Shown here one piece after another: positions 27,064 through 35,412 of a stretch of DNA of 64,000 bases (position 1 is the stretch's first letter; the number at the start of each line of letters is the position of its first letter). This stretch comes from Magnetospirillum sp. WYHS-4 (GTDB taxonomy: Bacteria > Pseudomonadota > Alphaproteobacteria > Rhodospirillales > GLO-3). The stretch lies in the NCBI GenBank assembly GCA_039908345.1, contig JAMOBD010000004.1, positions 36,028 through 100,027 on the forward strand. The letters are read 5' to 3'. A program made the translations under genes and the position numbers. Under the pieces are notes generated by a model that was not told the DNA's origin, made no database searches, and was given only the letters and a program-made list of their open reading frames with translations.

Positions 27064-28397
27064 CACAGCACCTCCTTCAAGGCGGCGGCGAAGGCGTCCA
27101 TGTCGGCTTCCGAATTGGTTTCCGTGGCGGCCACCAGCAGCAGGTCGTCCAGGCCGGGCAGCAGACGGGACACGGGCACGCCGCCCAGGATTCCCCTGGC
27201 CGCCAGGGCCTCGACCGCCGGCGCCGCGGGCCTGGGCAGGCGGAGGGTGAATTCGTTGAAGAAGGTCCGGTTGACCACCTGGACGCCCGGCACGGCCGCC
27301 AGCCGGTCGGCCAGGGCGATGGCGGCGGCATGGTTCAGGCGGGCCAGGCGGGCCAGGCCCGCTTCGCCCAGGAGGGTCAGGTGCATGGTGAAGGCGAGCG
27401 CGCAAAGCCCCGAGTTGGTGCAGATGTTGCTGGTCGCCTTCTCGCGCCGGATGTGCTGTTCGCGGGTGGACAGCGTCAGCACGTAGCCGCGCCGGCCGTC
27501 GGAGTCCGCCGTCTGGCCGACCAGGCGGCCGGGCATCTGGCGCACATAGGATTCCCGGGTCGCCATCAGGCCCACGTAAGGACCGCCGAAGTTCAAGGGA
27601 TTGCCCAGCGACTGGCCCTCGGCGACCACGATGTCGGCGCCCATGGCGCCCGGCGGTTCCAAGGCCCCCAGGGCGACGATCTCGGCCACCGCCACCACCA
27701 GCAGCGCTCCCCGGGCGTGGCAGGCTTCGGCCAGGGCCGCATAGTCGCGGATGTGGCCGAAGAAGGAAGGATACTGCACCACCACGCAGGCGGTGGTCTC
27801 GTCGATGCGCCCCGCCAGGTCCTCGGCGCCCTGCCAGTCGGGCGGGGCGGCATCGAGGACGAGGCCGATGAAGCGGCCGTTGGTCGCCATCGTCTCGCGC
27901 CAGTGGGGATGCAGGCCGCCGGAAACGACGACCTTGTTCCGCTTGGCGATGCGTGCCGCCATGGTCATCGCTTCGGCGCAAGCGGTGGCGCCATCGTAGA
28001 GCGAGGCGTTGGCGACCTCCATGCCGGTCAGCAGGGCCACCTGGGTCTGGAACTCGAACAGGTACTGCAGGGTCCCCTGGGAGACCTCGGGTTGATAGGG
28101 CGTATAGGAGGTGAGGAACTCGCCCCGCTGGATCAGATGGTCCACCGCCGCCGGGATGTGGTGGCGATAGGCCCCGGCGCCCAGGAAGCTGGGGGCGCAG
28201 GCCGGCGTCAGGTTCTTCTGGGCCAGGGTGGCGAAGGCCCGTTCGACTTCCATCTCGCCCTGGTGGGCCGGCAGGTCGAGGGGCCCGGCCAGGCGTGCGG
28301 CGGCCGGGACGTCGCAAAACAGGTCATCCACGCCGGCCGCGCCGATGGCGCCCAGCATTGCGGCGCGATCGGCGCCGGTCAAAGGCAGGTAGCGCAT
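27063..28397 (-). CDS. gcvPA: Glycine dehydrogenase (decarboxylating) subunit 1
   Basis: 444 residues. It has the GcvPA blocks [33 protein letters not shown] and [18 protein letters not shown]. It lacks the PLP lysine, as expected for the N-terminal half of the P-protein. Start and stop each overlap the neighbouring gcv gene in TGATG junctions (gcvH upstream, gcvPB downstream), so gcvH-gcvPA-gcvPB are translationally coupled. Confidence 0.96.
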   Translation of the reverse strand: MRYLPLTGADRAAMLGAIGAAGVDDLFCDVPAAARLAGPLDLPAHQGEMEVERAFATLAQKNLTPACAPSFLGAGAYRHHIPAAVDHLIQRGEFLTSYTPYQPEVSQGTLQYLFEFQTQVALLTGMEVANASLYDGATACAEAMTMAARIAKRNKVVVSGGLHPHWRETMATNGRFIGLVLDAAPPDWQGAEDLAGRIDETTACVVVQYPSFFGHIRDYAALAEACHARGALLVVAVAEIVALGALEPPGAMGADIVVAEGQSLGNPLNFGGPYVGLMATRESYVRQMPGRLVGQTADSDGRRGYVLTLSTREQHIRREKATSNICTNSGLCALAFTMHLTLLGEAGLARLARLNHAAAIALADRLAAVPGVQVVNRTFFNEFTLRLPRPAAPAVEALAARGILGGVPVSRLLPGLDDLLLVAATETNSEADMDAFAAALKEVL

Positions 28398-28765
28398 CAG
28401 AGGGTTCCGACGTAGGCCTGGTAGGCGGGTTCGTCCATCATGCCGTCCAGTTCGGCAGGATTGGCCAGTTCGATCTTGAAGAACCAGCCCCCCCCGAGCG
28501 GATCGGCGTTGACCTTGGCAGGATCATCGGCCAGGGCCGGATTGCCTTCCAGGACCCGGCCGGAGACCGGCGCGTAGACCTCGCTGGCCGCCTTGACCGA
28601 TTCGACGACAGCGGCCTCATCTCCTTGCTTCAGCGACTTGCCGACCGAGCCGACCTCGACGAAGACCACGTCGCCCAACTGGCCCTGGGCGTAGTCGGTG
28701 ATGCCGACCGTGCCGACCTTGCCGTCGACGCGGATCCATTCGTGTTCCTTGGTGAAGCGGATCAT
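28397..28765 (-). CDS. gcvH: Glycine cleavage system H protein
   Basis: 122 residues, full length. The lipoyl-lysine is in [18 protein letters not shown] (about residue 58). The N-terminus [10 protein letters not shown] and the C-terminal [10 protein letters not shown] are conserved. It shuttles the aminomethyl group between P, T and L proteins. It starts 18 bases after gcvT. Confidence 0.97.
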   Translation of the reverse strand: MIRFTKEHEWIRVDGKVGTVGITDYAQGQLGDVVFVEVGSVGKSLKQGDEAAVVESVKAASEVYAPVSGRVLEGNPALADDPAKVNADPLGGGWFFKIELANPAELDGMMDEPAYQAYVGTL

Positions 28766-28783
28766 GGTCCGGACCCTCCTTGC

Positions 28784-29881
28784 TCAGGCTCTATGATAAC
28801 GGTGCGGCGCGAACGGCAGCTTGACGACGCGTCCGGGCAGGGCGCTGCCCCGCACCACGAACCGGACTTCGCTTCCATCTCCGGCCGCTCCGGTCTCGAC
28901 GTAGCCCATGGCGACGGGGCCGCCCACGGTGGGGCCGTAGCCGCCGCTGGTGATCTCGCCGATCCGGCGCCCTGCCGCGTCGGTGACCTCGGTATGGGCG
29001 CGGGCCGGGGCCTTGCCTTCGGGGCGCAGACCCACCCGCTTGCGGGCGGGGCCGGTCTTCAACTGGTCCAGGATGACCGCGGCACCGGGAAAGCCGCCCT
29101 GTTCCCGCCGCCGCTTGCCGATGGTCCAGGCGAGCGCCGCCTCGATGGGAGTCGTCGTGGTGTCGATGTCGGAGCCGTAGAGGCAGAGCCCCGCCTCCAG
29201 GCGCAAGGTGTCGCGGGCGCCCAGGCCCACCGGGGCCACCTCGGGCTGGGCCAGCAGGCGGCGGGCCAGGGCTTCGGCCCTGTCGGCCGGCACCGAAATC
29301 TCGTAGCCGTCCTCGCCCGTGTAGCCGGAACGCGACACTTGGCAGGGGATTCCGTCCACAGTCAGGTCGCGGGCGGTCATGAAACCCATCGGGATGGCCT
29401 CGGGCGCCAAGCGGCCCAGCACCGTGGCCGCTTCCGGCCCCTGCAGGGCCAGCAGGGCGCGGTCGGACAGGATCTTCAGCGTCGCCCGCCCTTCCAGCCG
29501 GTGCGCCATGTGGGCGAAGTCCTGATCCTTGCAGGCGGCGTTGACCACCAGGAACAGACCGTCGCCCCGGCGGGTGACCATCAGGTCGTCCAGGATTCCG
29601 CCCGCCTCGTTGGTGAACAGGGTGTAGCGGATGGCCCCGTCGGCCAAGCCCAGCAGGTCGCCGGGCACCAGGGTTTCCAGGGCGGCGGCGGCGTCCGGGC
29701 CGGTCAGTTCGGCCTGGCCCATGTGGGAGACGTCGAACAGGGCGGCCCGCGCCCGGCAATGCCGATGCTCGGCGATGATGCCCGCGTACTGCAGCGGCAT
29801 GTCGTAGCCGGCGAAAGGCGTCATGCGGGCCCCCAGTTCCACATGAAGGGCGTGCAGCGGGGTGCGCAGGACGTCGGACAA
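28784..29881 (-). CDS. gcvT: Aminomethyltransferase (glycine cleavage T protein)
   Basis: 365 residues if started at the TTG at 29881, which has GGGAGAG 4-5 bases upstream and gives (M)SDVLRTPLHALHVELG, the normal GcvT N-terminus. No ATG or GTG fits as well; ATG at residue 20 would cut conserved sequence. Folate-binding and core segments include MPLQYAGI, ALFDVSHMGQ, SRSGYTGEDGYEI and ITSGGYGPTVGGPVAMGY. It releases ammonia and makes 5,10-methylene-THF. It is the first gene of the gcv operon. Confidence 0.93.
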   Translation of the reverse strand: MSDVLRTPLHALHVELGARMTPFAGYDMPLQYAGIIAEHRHCRARAALFDVSHMGQAELTGPDAAAALETLVPGDLLGLADGAIRYTLFTNEAGGILDDLMVTRRGDGLFLVVNAACKDQDFAHMAHRLEGRATLKILSDRALLALQGPEAATVLGRLAPEAIPMGFMTARDLTVDGIPCQVSRSGYTGEDGYEISVPADRAEALARRLLAQPEVAPVGLGARDTLRLEAGLCLYGSDIDTTTTPIEAALAWTIGKRRREQGGFPGAAVILDQLKTGPARKRVGLRPEGKAPARAHTEVTDAAGRRIGEITSGGYGPTVGGPVAMGYVETGAAGDGSEVRFVVRGSALPGRVVKLPFAPHRYHRA

Positions 29882-29902
29882 GGGGCTCTCCCAGGCATGA
29901 AG

Positions 29903-29917
29903 GGGGCGAATCGCCCC
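29903..29917 (-). promoter_or_regulatory. Short hairpin in the gcvT leader
   Basis: GGGGCGA-a-TCGCCCC is a near-perfect palindrome ending about 12 bases upstream of the gcvT ribosome-binding site. In the RNA it could form a tight hairpin close to a TTG start. I could not fit the leader to a glycine riboswitch. Confidence 0.3.
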
Positions 29918-30008
29918 GGATCGGGTCACTCGTTCGGCAGGGAGCCCAGCGGCGCAAACCCCTACGGCGGCCCAGGGGAAAGGGGATCGGCGCCTCCCTC
30001 GGGTCCAC

Positions 30009-30036
30009 AGTTTAACGACTCCGCCTCGTAGGTCAA
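30009..30036 (-). promoter_or_regulatory. Candidate sigma-70 promoter for the gcv operon
   Basis: On the minus strand TTGACC (30036-30031), a 16-bp spacer and TAAACT (30014-30009) predict a leader of about 120 bases ahead of gcvT. Confidence 0.4.
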
Positions 30037-30060
30037 CGGCCGAGGAAAGGCCCGGGGAAG

Positions 30061-30150
30061 GAAAGAGCCGGCGACCGGATCTACTATCCGATCGAGGTGT
30101 CGGGCATCTTCGTGGTCCGCATCCTGCACGACGCCATGGATGCCCCCGCC
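30061..30150 (+). pseudogene. ParE/RelE-type toxin C-terminal remnant
   Basis: A plus-strand frame without a usable start encodes RAGDRIYYPIEVSG, then FVVRILHDAMDAPAF. This matches the terminal strands of ParE-family toxins (IFYR...VVRILH-MD). The upstream part of the toxin and any antitoxin gene are missing and the frame is closed by TAA at 30013-30015, so it is a relic. It sits between the divergent gcv and flagellar operons. The identification rests on about 28 residues. The rest of 29882-30327 holds only the leader elements listed. Confidence 0.45.
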
Positions 30151-30327
30151 TTCGCCGCGACCGATCTTGCGGCTCCTCAGCATCTCCATTCCAATTGTTT
30201 TCGACAGGGTCTTCCGGCCCGAGGCGCTGGGCAGGATTTGCCCGGCGGTGCCGGCCGGGCGGCAAAAGCGGCCGCCTGGCGCCATGCTGGAACGACGTTA
30301 TTTCAACGGGTTGCCGGAAAGATCGAC

Positions 30328-30343
30328 TGGCATCCCTCTTGCT
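30328..30343 (+). promoter_or_regulatory. Sigma-54-type promoter of the hook genes
   Basis: TGGCATCCCTCTTGCT matches the -24/-12 consensus TGGCACG-N4-TTGCW, with GG and GC invariant and correctly spaced. It lies 30 bases before the first FlgE-like start. Sigma-54 control of hook genes is established in other alphaproteobacteria such as Caulobacter. Confidence 0.7.
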
Positions 30344-30373
30344 TGAAGACAGGTGACCGCAAAGGAGGTTGCG

Positions 30374-31927
30374 ATGAGCATGTATGGAGCCTTCAACGCC
30401 AGCACCCTGGGCATGAAAGCCCAGAGTCATGCGTTGAACGTCCTGGGCGACAATATTGCCAACATGCGCAGCGGCGGCCACAAGCGCACGGATGTGAACT
30501 TCTCCTCCCTGATCGGCCGGACCAGCGCCGGCGGCCAAGCCTACGGCGGCGTCAAACCCGACGACGTGATGCGGATCAGCCTTTCGGGCCTTACCCAGGC
30601 GACGGACCGCGATCACGACGTGTCGATCAGCGGCCGGGGCTTCTTCGTCCTGAACACGGCCCTCGACGGTTCGGGCGAGACCCTCTACACCCGTGACGGC
30701 AGCTTCGACGTCACGGTCACCGGCACCACCACCACCACCGCCGAAGACGGCAGCACCATCACCGTGCCCACCGGCTACCTGACCGACAAGAACGGCTACT
30801 ATGTCCAGGGATGGGCGGCGAATGCCGACGGCACCTTCACCACCACCGGCGCCACCTCGGCCATCCGGGTCGATACCTATGCCTTCAACAACGCCGGCCA
30901 GGGCACCACCGACGCCAGCCTCAACCTGAACCTCGATGCCGTCGCTCCCTTGGGAGACGAATACACCTACGACGTGGATGTCTACGATTCCAACGGCGCC
31001 CGGCGAACCCTGCAATTCCAGTTCACCAAGCAGAACGCGGTCAACACCTGGGAAATGGACTTGGTCGTGCCTTCGGCCACCGACCATAGTTTGACGCCGG
31101 GCACGACGAACACGACGCCGCTGACCAGCGGCGCCGGCGCGGCGACGGAAATGGTCTTCGATGCCCTCAACGGCACCCTGACCGCTCGCGCCGCCGGCGG
31201 GGGCGCGACCGTCGCCGGCTTCTTCCCGGCGGGGCAGGAATACATCACCATTTCCGGATCGGGCGACAACGACGGCATCTACCGGATCGGGTCGGTCTCG
31301 GCGGACGGCTCGCAGTTGATCCTGGACGAGCGGACGCCCCTTCTGGGGACCAGCGCCACCGATACGGCCGACATCGACTACACCCTGGCGACCACCACCA
31401 ACACGCTGACCTTCGACACCTACGGCGCGCTGACCAGCACCTCGCCACTGACCTACACGGTGACCTGGGACGATGGCGCCACCAGCGACGTGAGCCTCGA
31501 CATTTCGGAGATGACCCAGTTCGGCGGCCTCTACAACCCGGTCTCCTATATCAAGAACGGCTACGCGGCGGGCGACATGGTAGGGTTCAAGTTCGATGCC
31601 ACCGGCCATATCGTCGGCTCCTTCGAGGACGATACCCACCGCGCCCTCTATCGCCTGCCCTTGGCCGTGTTCTCCAACCCCGATGGCCTGGAAGCGAAGA
31701 ACGGCATGACCTTCGCCGAAACCGACGCCTCGGGCTTTGCCACGGTAGTCCTGCCCGGCGCGGACGGCGAATCGGTGCTCAATCCGGGTACCGTCGAATT
31801 TTCCAACGTCGACATCAGCGAACAGTTCACTCGCATGATTATGACGCAGACGGCCTACAACGCCTCGTCCCGGGTCTTCCGGACGGTGGACGAGACGACG
31901 CTCACCGCCCGCGATCTGGTGCGGTAG
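30374..31927 (+). CDS. flgE: FlgE-like flagellar hook protein 1 (with insertion)
   Basis: 517 residues from ATG 30374 behind AAAGGAGG. The rod/hook N-terminal helix (FNASTLGMKAQSHALNVLG) is followed by DNIANMRSGGHKRTD, a variant of the usual NNIANVNTGGYKR. The C-terminal helix (VDISEQFTRMIMTQTAYNAS) is typical. Compared with the gene just downstream it carries about 80 extra residues in the middle (about 240-330) that include ITISGSGDNDGIYRIGSV. It is either the hook subunit or a specialised paralogue. The two tandem genes are clearly homologous along their whole length. Confidence 0.85.
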   Translation: MSMYGAFNASTLGMKAQSHALNVLGDNIANMRSGGHKRTDVNFSSLIGRTSAGGQAYGGVKPDDVMRISLSGLTQATDRDHDVSISGRGFFVLNTALDGSGETLYTRDGSFDVTVTGTTTTTAEDGSTITVPTGYLTDKNGYYVQGWAANADGTFTTTGATSAIRVDTYAFNNAGQGTTDASLNLNLDAVAPLGDEYTYDVDVYDSNGARRTLQFQFTKQNAVNTWEMDLVVPSATDHSLTPGTTNTTPLTSGAGAATEMVFDALNGTLTARAAGGGATVAGFFPAGQEYITISGSGDNDGIYRIGSVSADGSQLILDERTPLLGTSATDTADIDYTLATTTNTLTFDTYGALTSTSPLTYTVTWDDGATSDVSLDISEMTQFGGLYNPVSYIKNGYAAGDMVGFKFDATGHIVGSFEDDTHRALYRLPLAVFSNPDGLEAKNGMTFAETDASGFATVVLPGADGESVLNPGTVEFSNVDISEQFTRMIMTQTAYNASSRVFRTVDETTLTARDLVR

Positions 31928-31941
31928 GCAGGAGGGATACC

Positions 31942-33231
31942 ATGACCATCTACGGCGGCTTCTCCATCCCCACCTACGGCATGCAGAGCCAAGCCTATGC
32001 CCTGGACGTGATCGGCAACAACGTCGCCAACGTCAACACGGGCGGCTACAAACGGACCGACGTGCGCTTCGAGACGGTGCTCAGCGACAGCTACCGCTCG
32101 ACCGGCTACAGCGAGGAACGCAAGTCCGGCAACGTCCAGTCCGACATCAACGGGACGCGGCCCAAGGACTACATGCGCATCAGCACCCAGGGCCTTATCA
32201 CCGCCACGGACAACAACCTGGACCTGGCGATCAACGGCGACGGATTCTTCATCCTCAACACGGATGTCGACGGGTCGGGGACCACCTACTACAGCCGCGA
32301 CGGCGCCTTCGAGACCAAGATCAACGGTACGTCCTCGGCCACCGCCGACGACGGCAGTACGATAAACGTCAGCACGGGCTATCTGGTCGACAAGAACGGC
32401 TACTACGTGATGGGCTGGGAACCGGATGCCGACGGAACCTTCAGCGATACAGGCAGCCTGACCGCCCTCCGGGTGGATCAGTTCGCCTTCACCGATACCG
32501 GCATGGCCAGCACCGAGGCCCGCCTCAACATCAACCTGGACGCCGCAGACGATACCGGCGGCACTTTCACCTACAACGTCGACATCTTCGATTCGGAAGG
32601 CGATAAGCGTTCGGTCGCCATGACCTTCACCAAGGATGCGACGGTCAACCAATGGACGGCGAGCGCATCCACCGGGAACGCGCTGGACACCGTGAATTCG
32701 GTGGCGACGACCATGACCTTCGATTCCTTCGGCCAACTCACCGCCGGCAGCCCCTTCTCCATTGATATCGCCTGGTCGGACGGCGCCACCAGCCTGGTCA
32801 GCCTGGACCTGTCCGAGTGCACCCAGTATGCCGGCGCCTACAATCCGGTCAGCTACTGGAAGGACGGCTATGTCGCGGCCGACATGACAGGTATCAACTT
32901 CGATACCGAAGGCCATGTGGTGGGTACCTTCGAAGACGATTCACACCGCAGGGTCTACAAGGTCGCCCTGGCTTCCTTCGTCAATCCGGACCAGCTCCAG
33001 GCCATGCCGGGCATGACCTTCAAGGTGACCGAGGATTCCGGCGACGCCACGGTCTTCGCCGCTTCGTCCGACGGGCGGGCCTCCTTCACCCCCAACGCCC
33101 ACGAACTGTCCAATGTCGACTTGGCCGACCAGTTCACCAAGTTGATGCTGACCCAGACGGCCTACAACTCGTCCGCCACCGCCTTCAAGACCATGGACGA
33201 AATGATGCAGGACGCGAAGGCGCTCAAGTAG
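31942..33231 (+). CDS. flgE: FlgE-like flagellar hook protein 2
   Basis: 429 residues, 14 bases after the first copy behind AGGAGG. It has the canonical N-terminus (YALDVIGNNVANVNTGGYKR), FINGDGFF-like NGDGFFILNT and the C-terminal VDLADQFTKLMLTQTAYNSS. The length and lack of insertions fit a standard alphaproteobacterial hook protein. Shared central blocks with copy 1 (TGYLVDKNGYYVMGW, YNPVSYWKDGYVA, HVVGTFEDDSHR) show a tandem duplication. A terminator follows, closing this two-gene unit. Confidence 0.87.
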   Translation: MTIYGGFSIPTYGMQSQAYALDVIGNNVANVNTGGYKRTDVRFETVLSDSYRSTGYSEERKSGNVQSDINGTRPKDYMRISTQGLITATDNNLDLAINGDGFFILNTDVDGSGTTYYSRDGAFETKINGTSSATADDGSTINVSTGYLVDKNGYYVMGWEPDADGTFSDTGSLTALRVDQFAFTDTGMASTEARLNINLDAADDTGGTFTYNVDIFDSEGDKRSVAMTFTKDATVNQWTASASTGNALDTVNSVATTMTFDSFGQLTAGSPFSIDIAWSDGATSLVSLDLSECTQYAGAYNPVSYWKDGYVAADMTGINFDTEGHVVGTFEDDSHRRVYKVALASFVNPDQLQAMPGMTFKVTEDSGDATVFAASSDGRASFTPNAHELSNVDLADQFTKLMLTQTAYNSSATAFKTMDEMMQDAKALK

Positions 33232-33255
33232 GGAAGCCCGGACTCCCAGTCCATG

Positions 33256-33282
33256 GGCCGGTCCCGGCGGGGCCGGCCTTTT
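33256..33282 (+). terminator. Terminator after the hook gene pair
   Basis: A 10-bp stem GGCCGGTCCC / GGGGCCGGCC (one G-T pair) with a 3-base loop is followed by TTTT, 25 bases after the stop codon. Confidence 0.85.
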
Positions 33283-33412
33283 ACGTTTCCGCTTCCTACC
33301 CGGCAAGTTCTGCCCGCCATCCCTCCCCCCTTTGCCGGCCATGGGGTGCCCCCCATATGGTTAACCAGGTGTAAAACCTTTTCTGGTCAACTGGTTATCG
33401 CCTCGCTTCGCT

Positions 33413-33428
33413 TGGCATGGAAATCGCA
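33413..33428 (+). promoter_or_regulatory. Sigma-54-type promoter of the flgI operon
   Basis: TGGCATGGAAATCGCA fits TGGCACG-N4-TTGCW at most positions, with GG and GC correctly spaced. It lies after the terminator and 64 bases before the flgI start. It overlaps an in-frame upstream ATG at 33417, which argues against that ATG as the start. Confidence 0.55.
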
Positions 33429-33491
33429 CCGCTTGGGCCGGACGAACCTCTCCGGGCCATCCGGAAAGAACGGAAAAGAAAGCTCAAAGCC

Positions 33492-34616
33492 ATGTTCGGG
33501 ACACCACGCCAGACCTTGACCGCCTCGCTTCTCCTCGCCGTCCTGCTGCTGACGGCCGCCGCCGCCCAGGCCGCCTCGCGGCTCAAGGACATCGTCGACA
33601 TCGAAGGCGTGCGCGAGAACCAACTGGTCGGCTACGGCTTGGTGGTGGGCCTGGACGGCACCGGCGATACCCTGAAGACCGGCCATTTCACCAAGCAGAG
33701 CCTGCAAGCCATGCTGAACCGCCTGGGCGTCAAGCCCACCGACGGCGGACTGGATTCCAAGAACGTCGCAGCGGTGATGGTCACCGCCAAGCTACCCGCC
33801 TTCGCCCGCCAGGGTGCGCGCATCGACGTGACCGTCAGCGCGCTCGGCGATGCCAAGAGCCTTTTGGGCGGCACCCTGCTGGTCACCCCCCTGATGGGCG
33901 CGGACGGCGAGGTCTATGCGGTCGCCCAGGGCCAGGTCGCGGTCAGCGGCTTCAAGGCCACCGGTCAGGCCGAGACGGTCACCAAGGGCGTGCCGACCAA
34001 CGCCCGCATCGCCAGTGGGGCCATCGTCGAGCGCGAGGTTCCCTTCAAGATGTCCGACATGCAGATGGTGAAGCTGAACCTGCGCAACCCCGACTTCACC
34101 ACCGCCCGGCGCGTTTCCCAGGCGATCAACGCCTTCCTGGGCGTGCCGGCCTCGGTGCCCAACGACCTGTCGACGGTGAGCATCCGGGTTCCCGAACACT
34201 ATCGCAGCAATCTGGTCGCCCTGATCACCGATATCGAACAGCTCAAGGTCGAACCCGACCAGTTGGCCCGCGTGGTCATCGATGAACACAGCGGCACCAT
34301 CGTCATGGGCGAGAACGTGCGCATCTCGACGGTCGCCATCGCCCAGGGCAACCTGACCATCCGCATCACCGAGACTCCGCAGGTCTCGCAGCCCGGCCCC
34401 TTCGCCCAGGCCGGCACCACCACGACCGTTCAGCGCACCGACATCCAGATCGACGAAGGCGCCGACAAGCGGCTGGCGGTGCTGGACGGCGGGGTCAACC
34501 TGCAGGACTTGGTCAACGGCCTGAACGCCCTGGGCATCGGTCCGCGCGACATGATCACCATCCTGCAGGCCATCAAGGCAGCGGGCGCCCTGCAGGCTGA
34601 AATCGAGGTGATGTGA
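33492..34616 (+). CDS. flgI: Flagellar P-ring protein FlgI
   Basis: 374 residues from ATG 33492, giving a signal peptide (TLTASLLLAVLLLTAAAAQA) and the mature start ASRLKDIVDIEGVRENQLVG. Further conserved blocks are GYGLVVGLDGTGD, QAINAFLG and ALGIGPRDMITILQAIKAAG at the C-terminus. It forms the periplasmic P ring around the flagellar rod. The ribosome-binding site is weak. The flgA chaperone and flgH are not in the window. Confidence 0.95.
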   Translation: MFGTPRQTLTASLLLAVLLLTAAAAQAASRLKDIVDIEGVRENQLVGYGLVVGLDGTGDTLKTGHFTKQSLQAMLNRLGVKPTDGGLDSKNVAAVMVTAKLPAFARQGARIDVTVSALGDAKSLLGGTLLVTPLMGADGEVYAVAQGQVAVSGFKATGQAETVTKGVPTNARIASGAIVEREVPFKMSDMQMVKLNLRNPDFTTARRVSQAINAFLGVPASVPNDLSTVSIRVPEHYRSNLVALITDIEQLKVEPDQLARVVIDEHSGTIVMGENVRISTVAIAQGNLTIRITETPQVSQPGPFAQAGTTTTVQRTDIQIDEGADKRLAVLDGGVNLQDLVNGLNALGIGPRDMITILQAIKAAGALQAEIEVM

Positions 34617-34948
34617 TGGCCGACATGAATTTCGCCGCCGAGGCCCGCAACGCCCTGGACCGCAGCCGCCAAGGGGCGCCGTCCGTGGCCCAGAAGATGA
34701 CTCTCGAAAAGGCCCGCAAGACGGCGCAGGATTTCGAGACCTTCTTCCTTGCCGAGTCGCTGAAGCCCATGTTCGAGAATCTGGACGCCGAGGAACCCTT
34801 CGGCGGCGGCCATGCCGAACAGATGTGGAAGAGCATGCAGGTCGACGAATACGCCAAGGCGATCTCGAAGCGCGGCGGCGTCGGAATCGCCGATGCGGTA
34901 CTGGAACAGATGGTGCGGATGCAGGAGAACAGCCATGGACGCCAATGA
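34616..34948 (+). CDS. flgJ: FlgJ-type rod-binding protein (rod-binding domain only)
   Basis: 110 residues from ATG 34616, overlapping the flgI stop (TGATG); a GTG one codon earlier is possible. The conserved block KTAQDFETFFLAESLKPMFE and then GIADAVLEQMVRMQ match the rod-cap/rod-binding domain. The peptidoglycan hydrolase domain of enterobacterial FlgJ is absent, as in other alphaproteobacteria, where a separate hydrolase is used. Confidence 0.87.
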   Translation: MADMNFAAEARNALDRSRQGAPSVAQKMTLEKARKTAQDFETFFLAESLKPMFENLDAEEPFGGGHAEQMWKSMQVDEYAKAISKRGGVGIADAVLEQMVRMQENSHGRQ

Positions 34949-35384
34949 AAAGGTACAGGACATGATCGTCATCACCGGCCATTTGGCCGACCTGCTGGAA
35001 AGGGAAAACGCGGCTCTCAAGGCCCATCGTCCCGGCGAGGTCAAGGCCATGCTGGAGGAGAAGACCAAGCTGGCGCGCGCCTACGAGGTCGGTATCAAGG
35101 GCCTGCGCGACGCCCCGTCCTCCCTGGCCGGCGCCGACGAGGACCTGCGCGAGCGGTTGCGCTTGCTGGCCCGGCGCATGGAGGAACTGATGGCGGAGAA
35201 CGCCCGTCTCCTGAAGATGGCCATCACGGTCGGCCGCCGGGTGATGGAATCCTTCGCCATGGCCGTGAAGTCCGTGGATACCGGAGCCGGCACCTACGCG
35301 GCGTCCGGTTCCATCGCCATGCGAAAAAGCGGTCGCCGCTCCGCCCCCCGTGGACCGGCAGTGACCATCAACCAGTCCCTGTAA
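34935..35384 (+). CDS. FlgN-like flagellar export chaperone
   Basis: 149 residues, overlapping the preceding gene by 14 bases. It is mostly helical, with coiled-coil character (HLADLLERENAALKAHRPGE, LRERLRLLARRMEELMAENA). It has the FlgN-like pattern of a leucine-rich first helix and a flexible basic tail ending AVTINQSL. Position directly before flgK and flgL, the clients of FlgN, supports the assignment. Sequence alone would give only moderate confidence. Confidence 0.7.
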   Translation: MDANEKVQDMIVITGHLADLLERENAALKAHRPGEVKAMLEEKTKLARAYEVGIKGLRDAPSSLAGADEDLRERLRLLARRMEELMAENARLLKMAITVGRRVMESFAMAVKSVDTGAGTYAASGSIAMRKSGRRSAPRGPAVTINQSL

Positions 35385-35412
35385 CCCAGGGGCTCCGCGA
35401 AGGAGATTCGAC

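Noticed and set aside
29882..30008. Glycine riboswitch before gcvT
   Set aside because: Such switches are common upstream of gcv genes, but I could not find the conserved glycine-aptamer core in the leader. A covariance-model search would settle it.
33417..33491. Upstream ATG at 33417 as the flgI start
   Set aside because: It would add 25 charged residues before the signal peptide and falls inside the sigma-54-type promoter.
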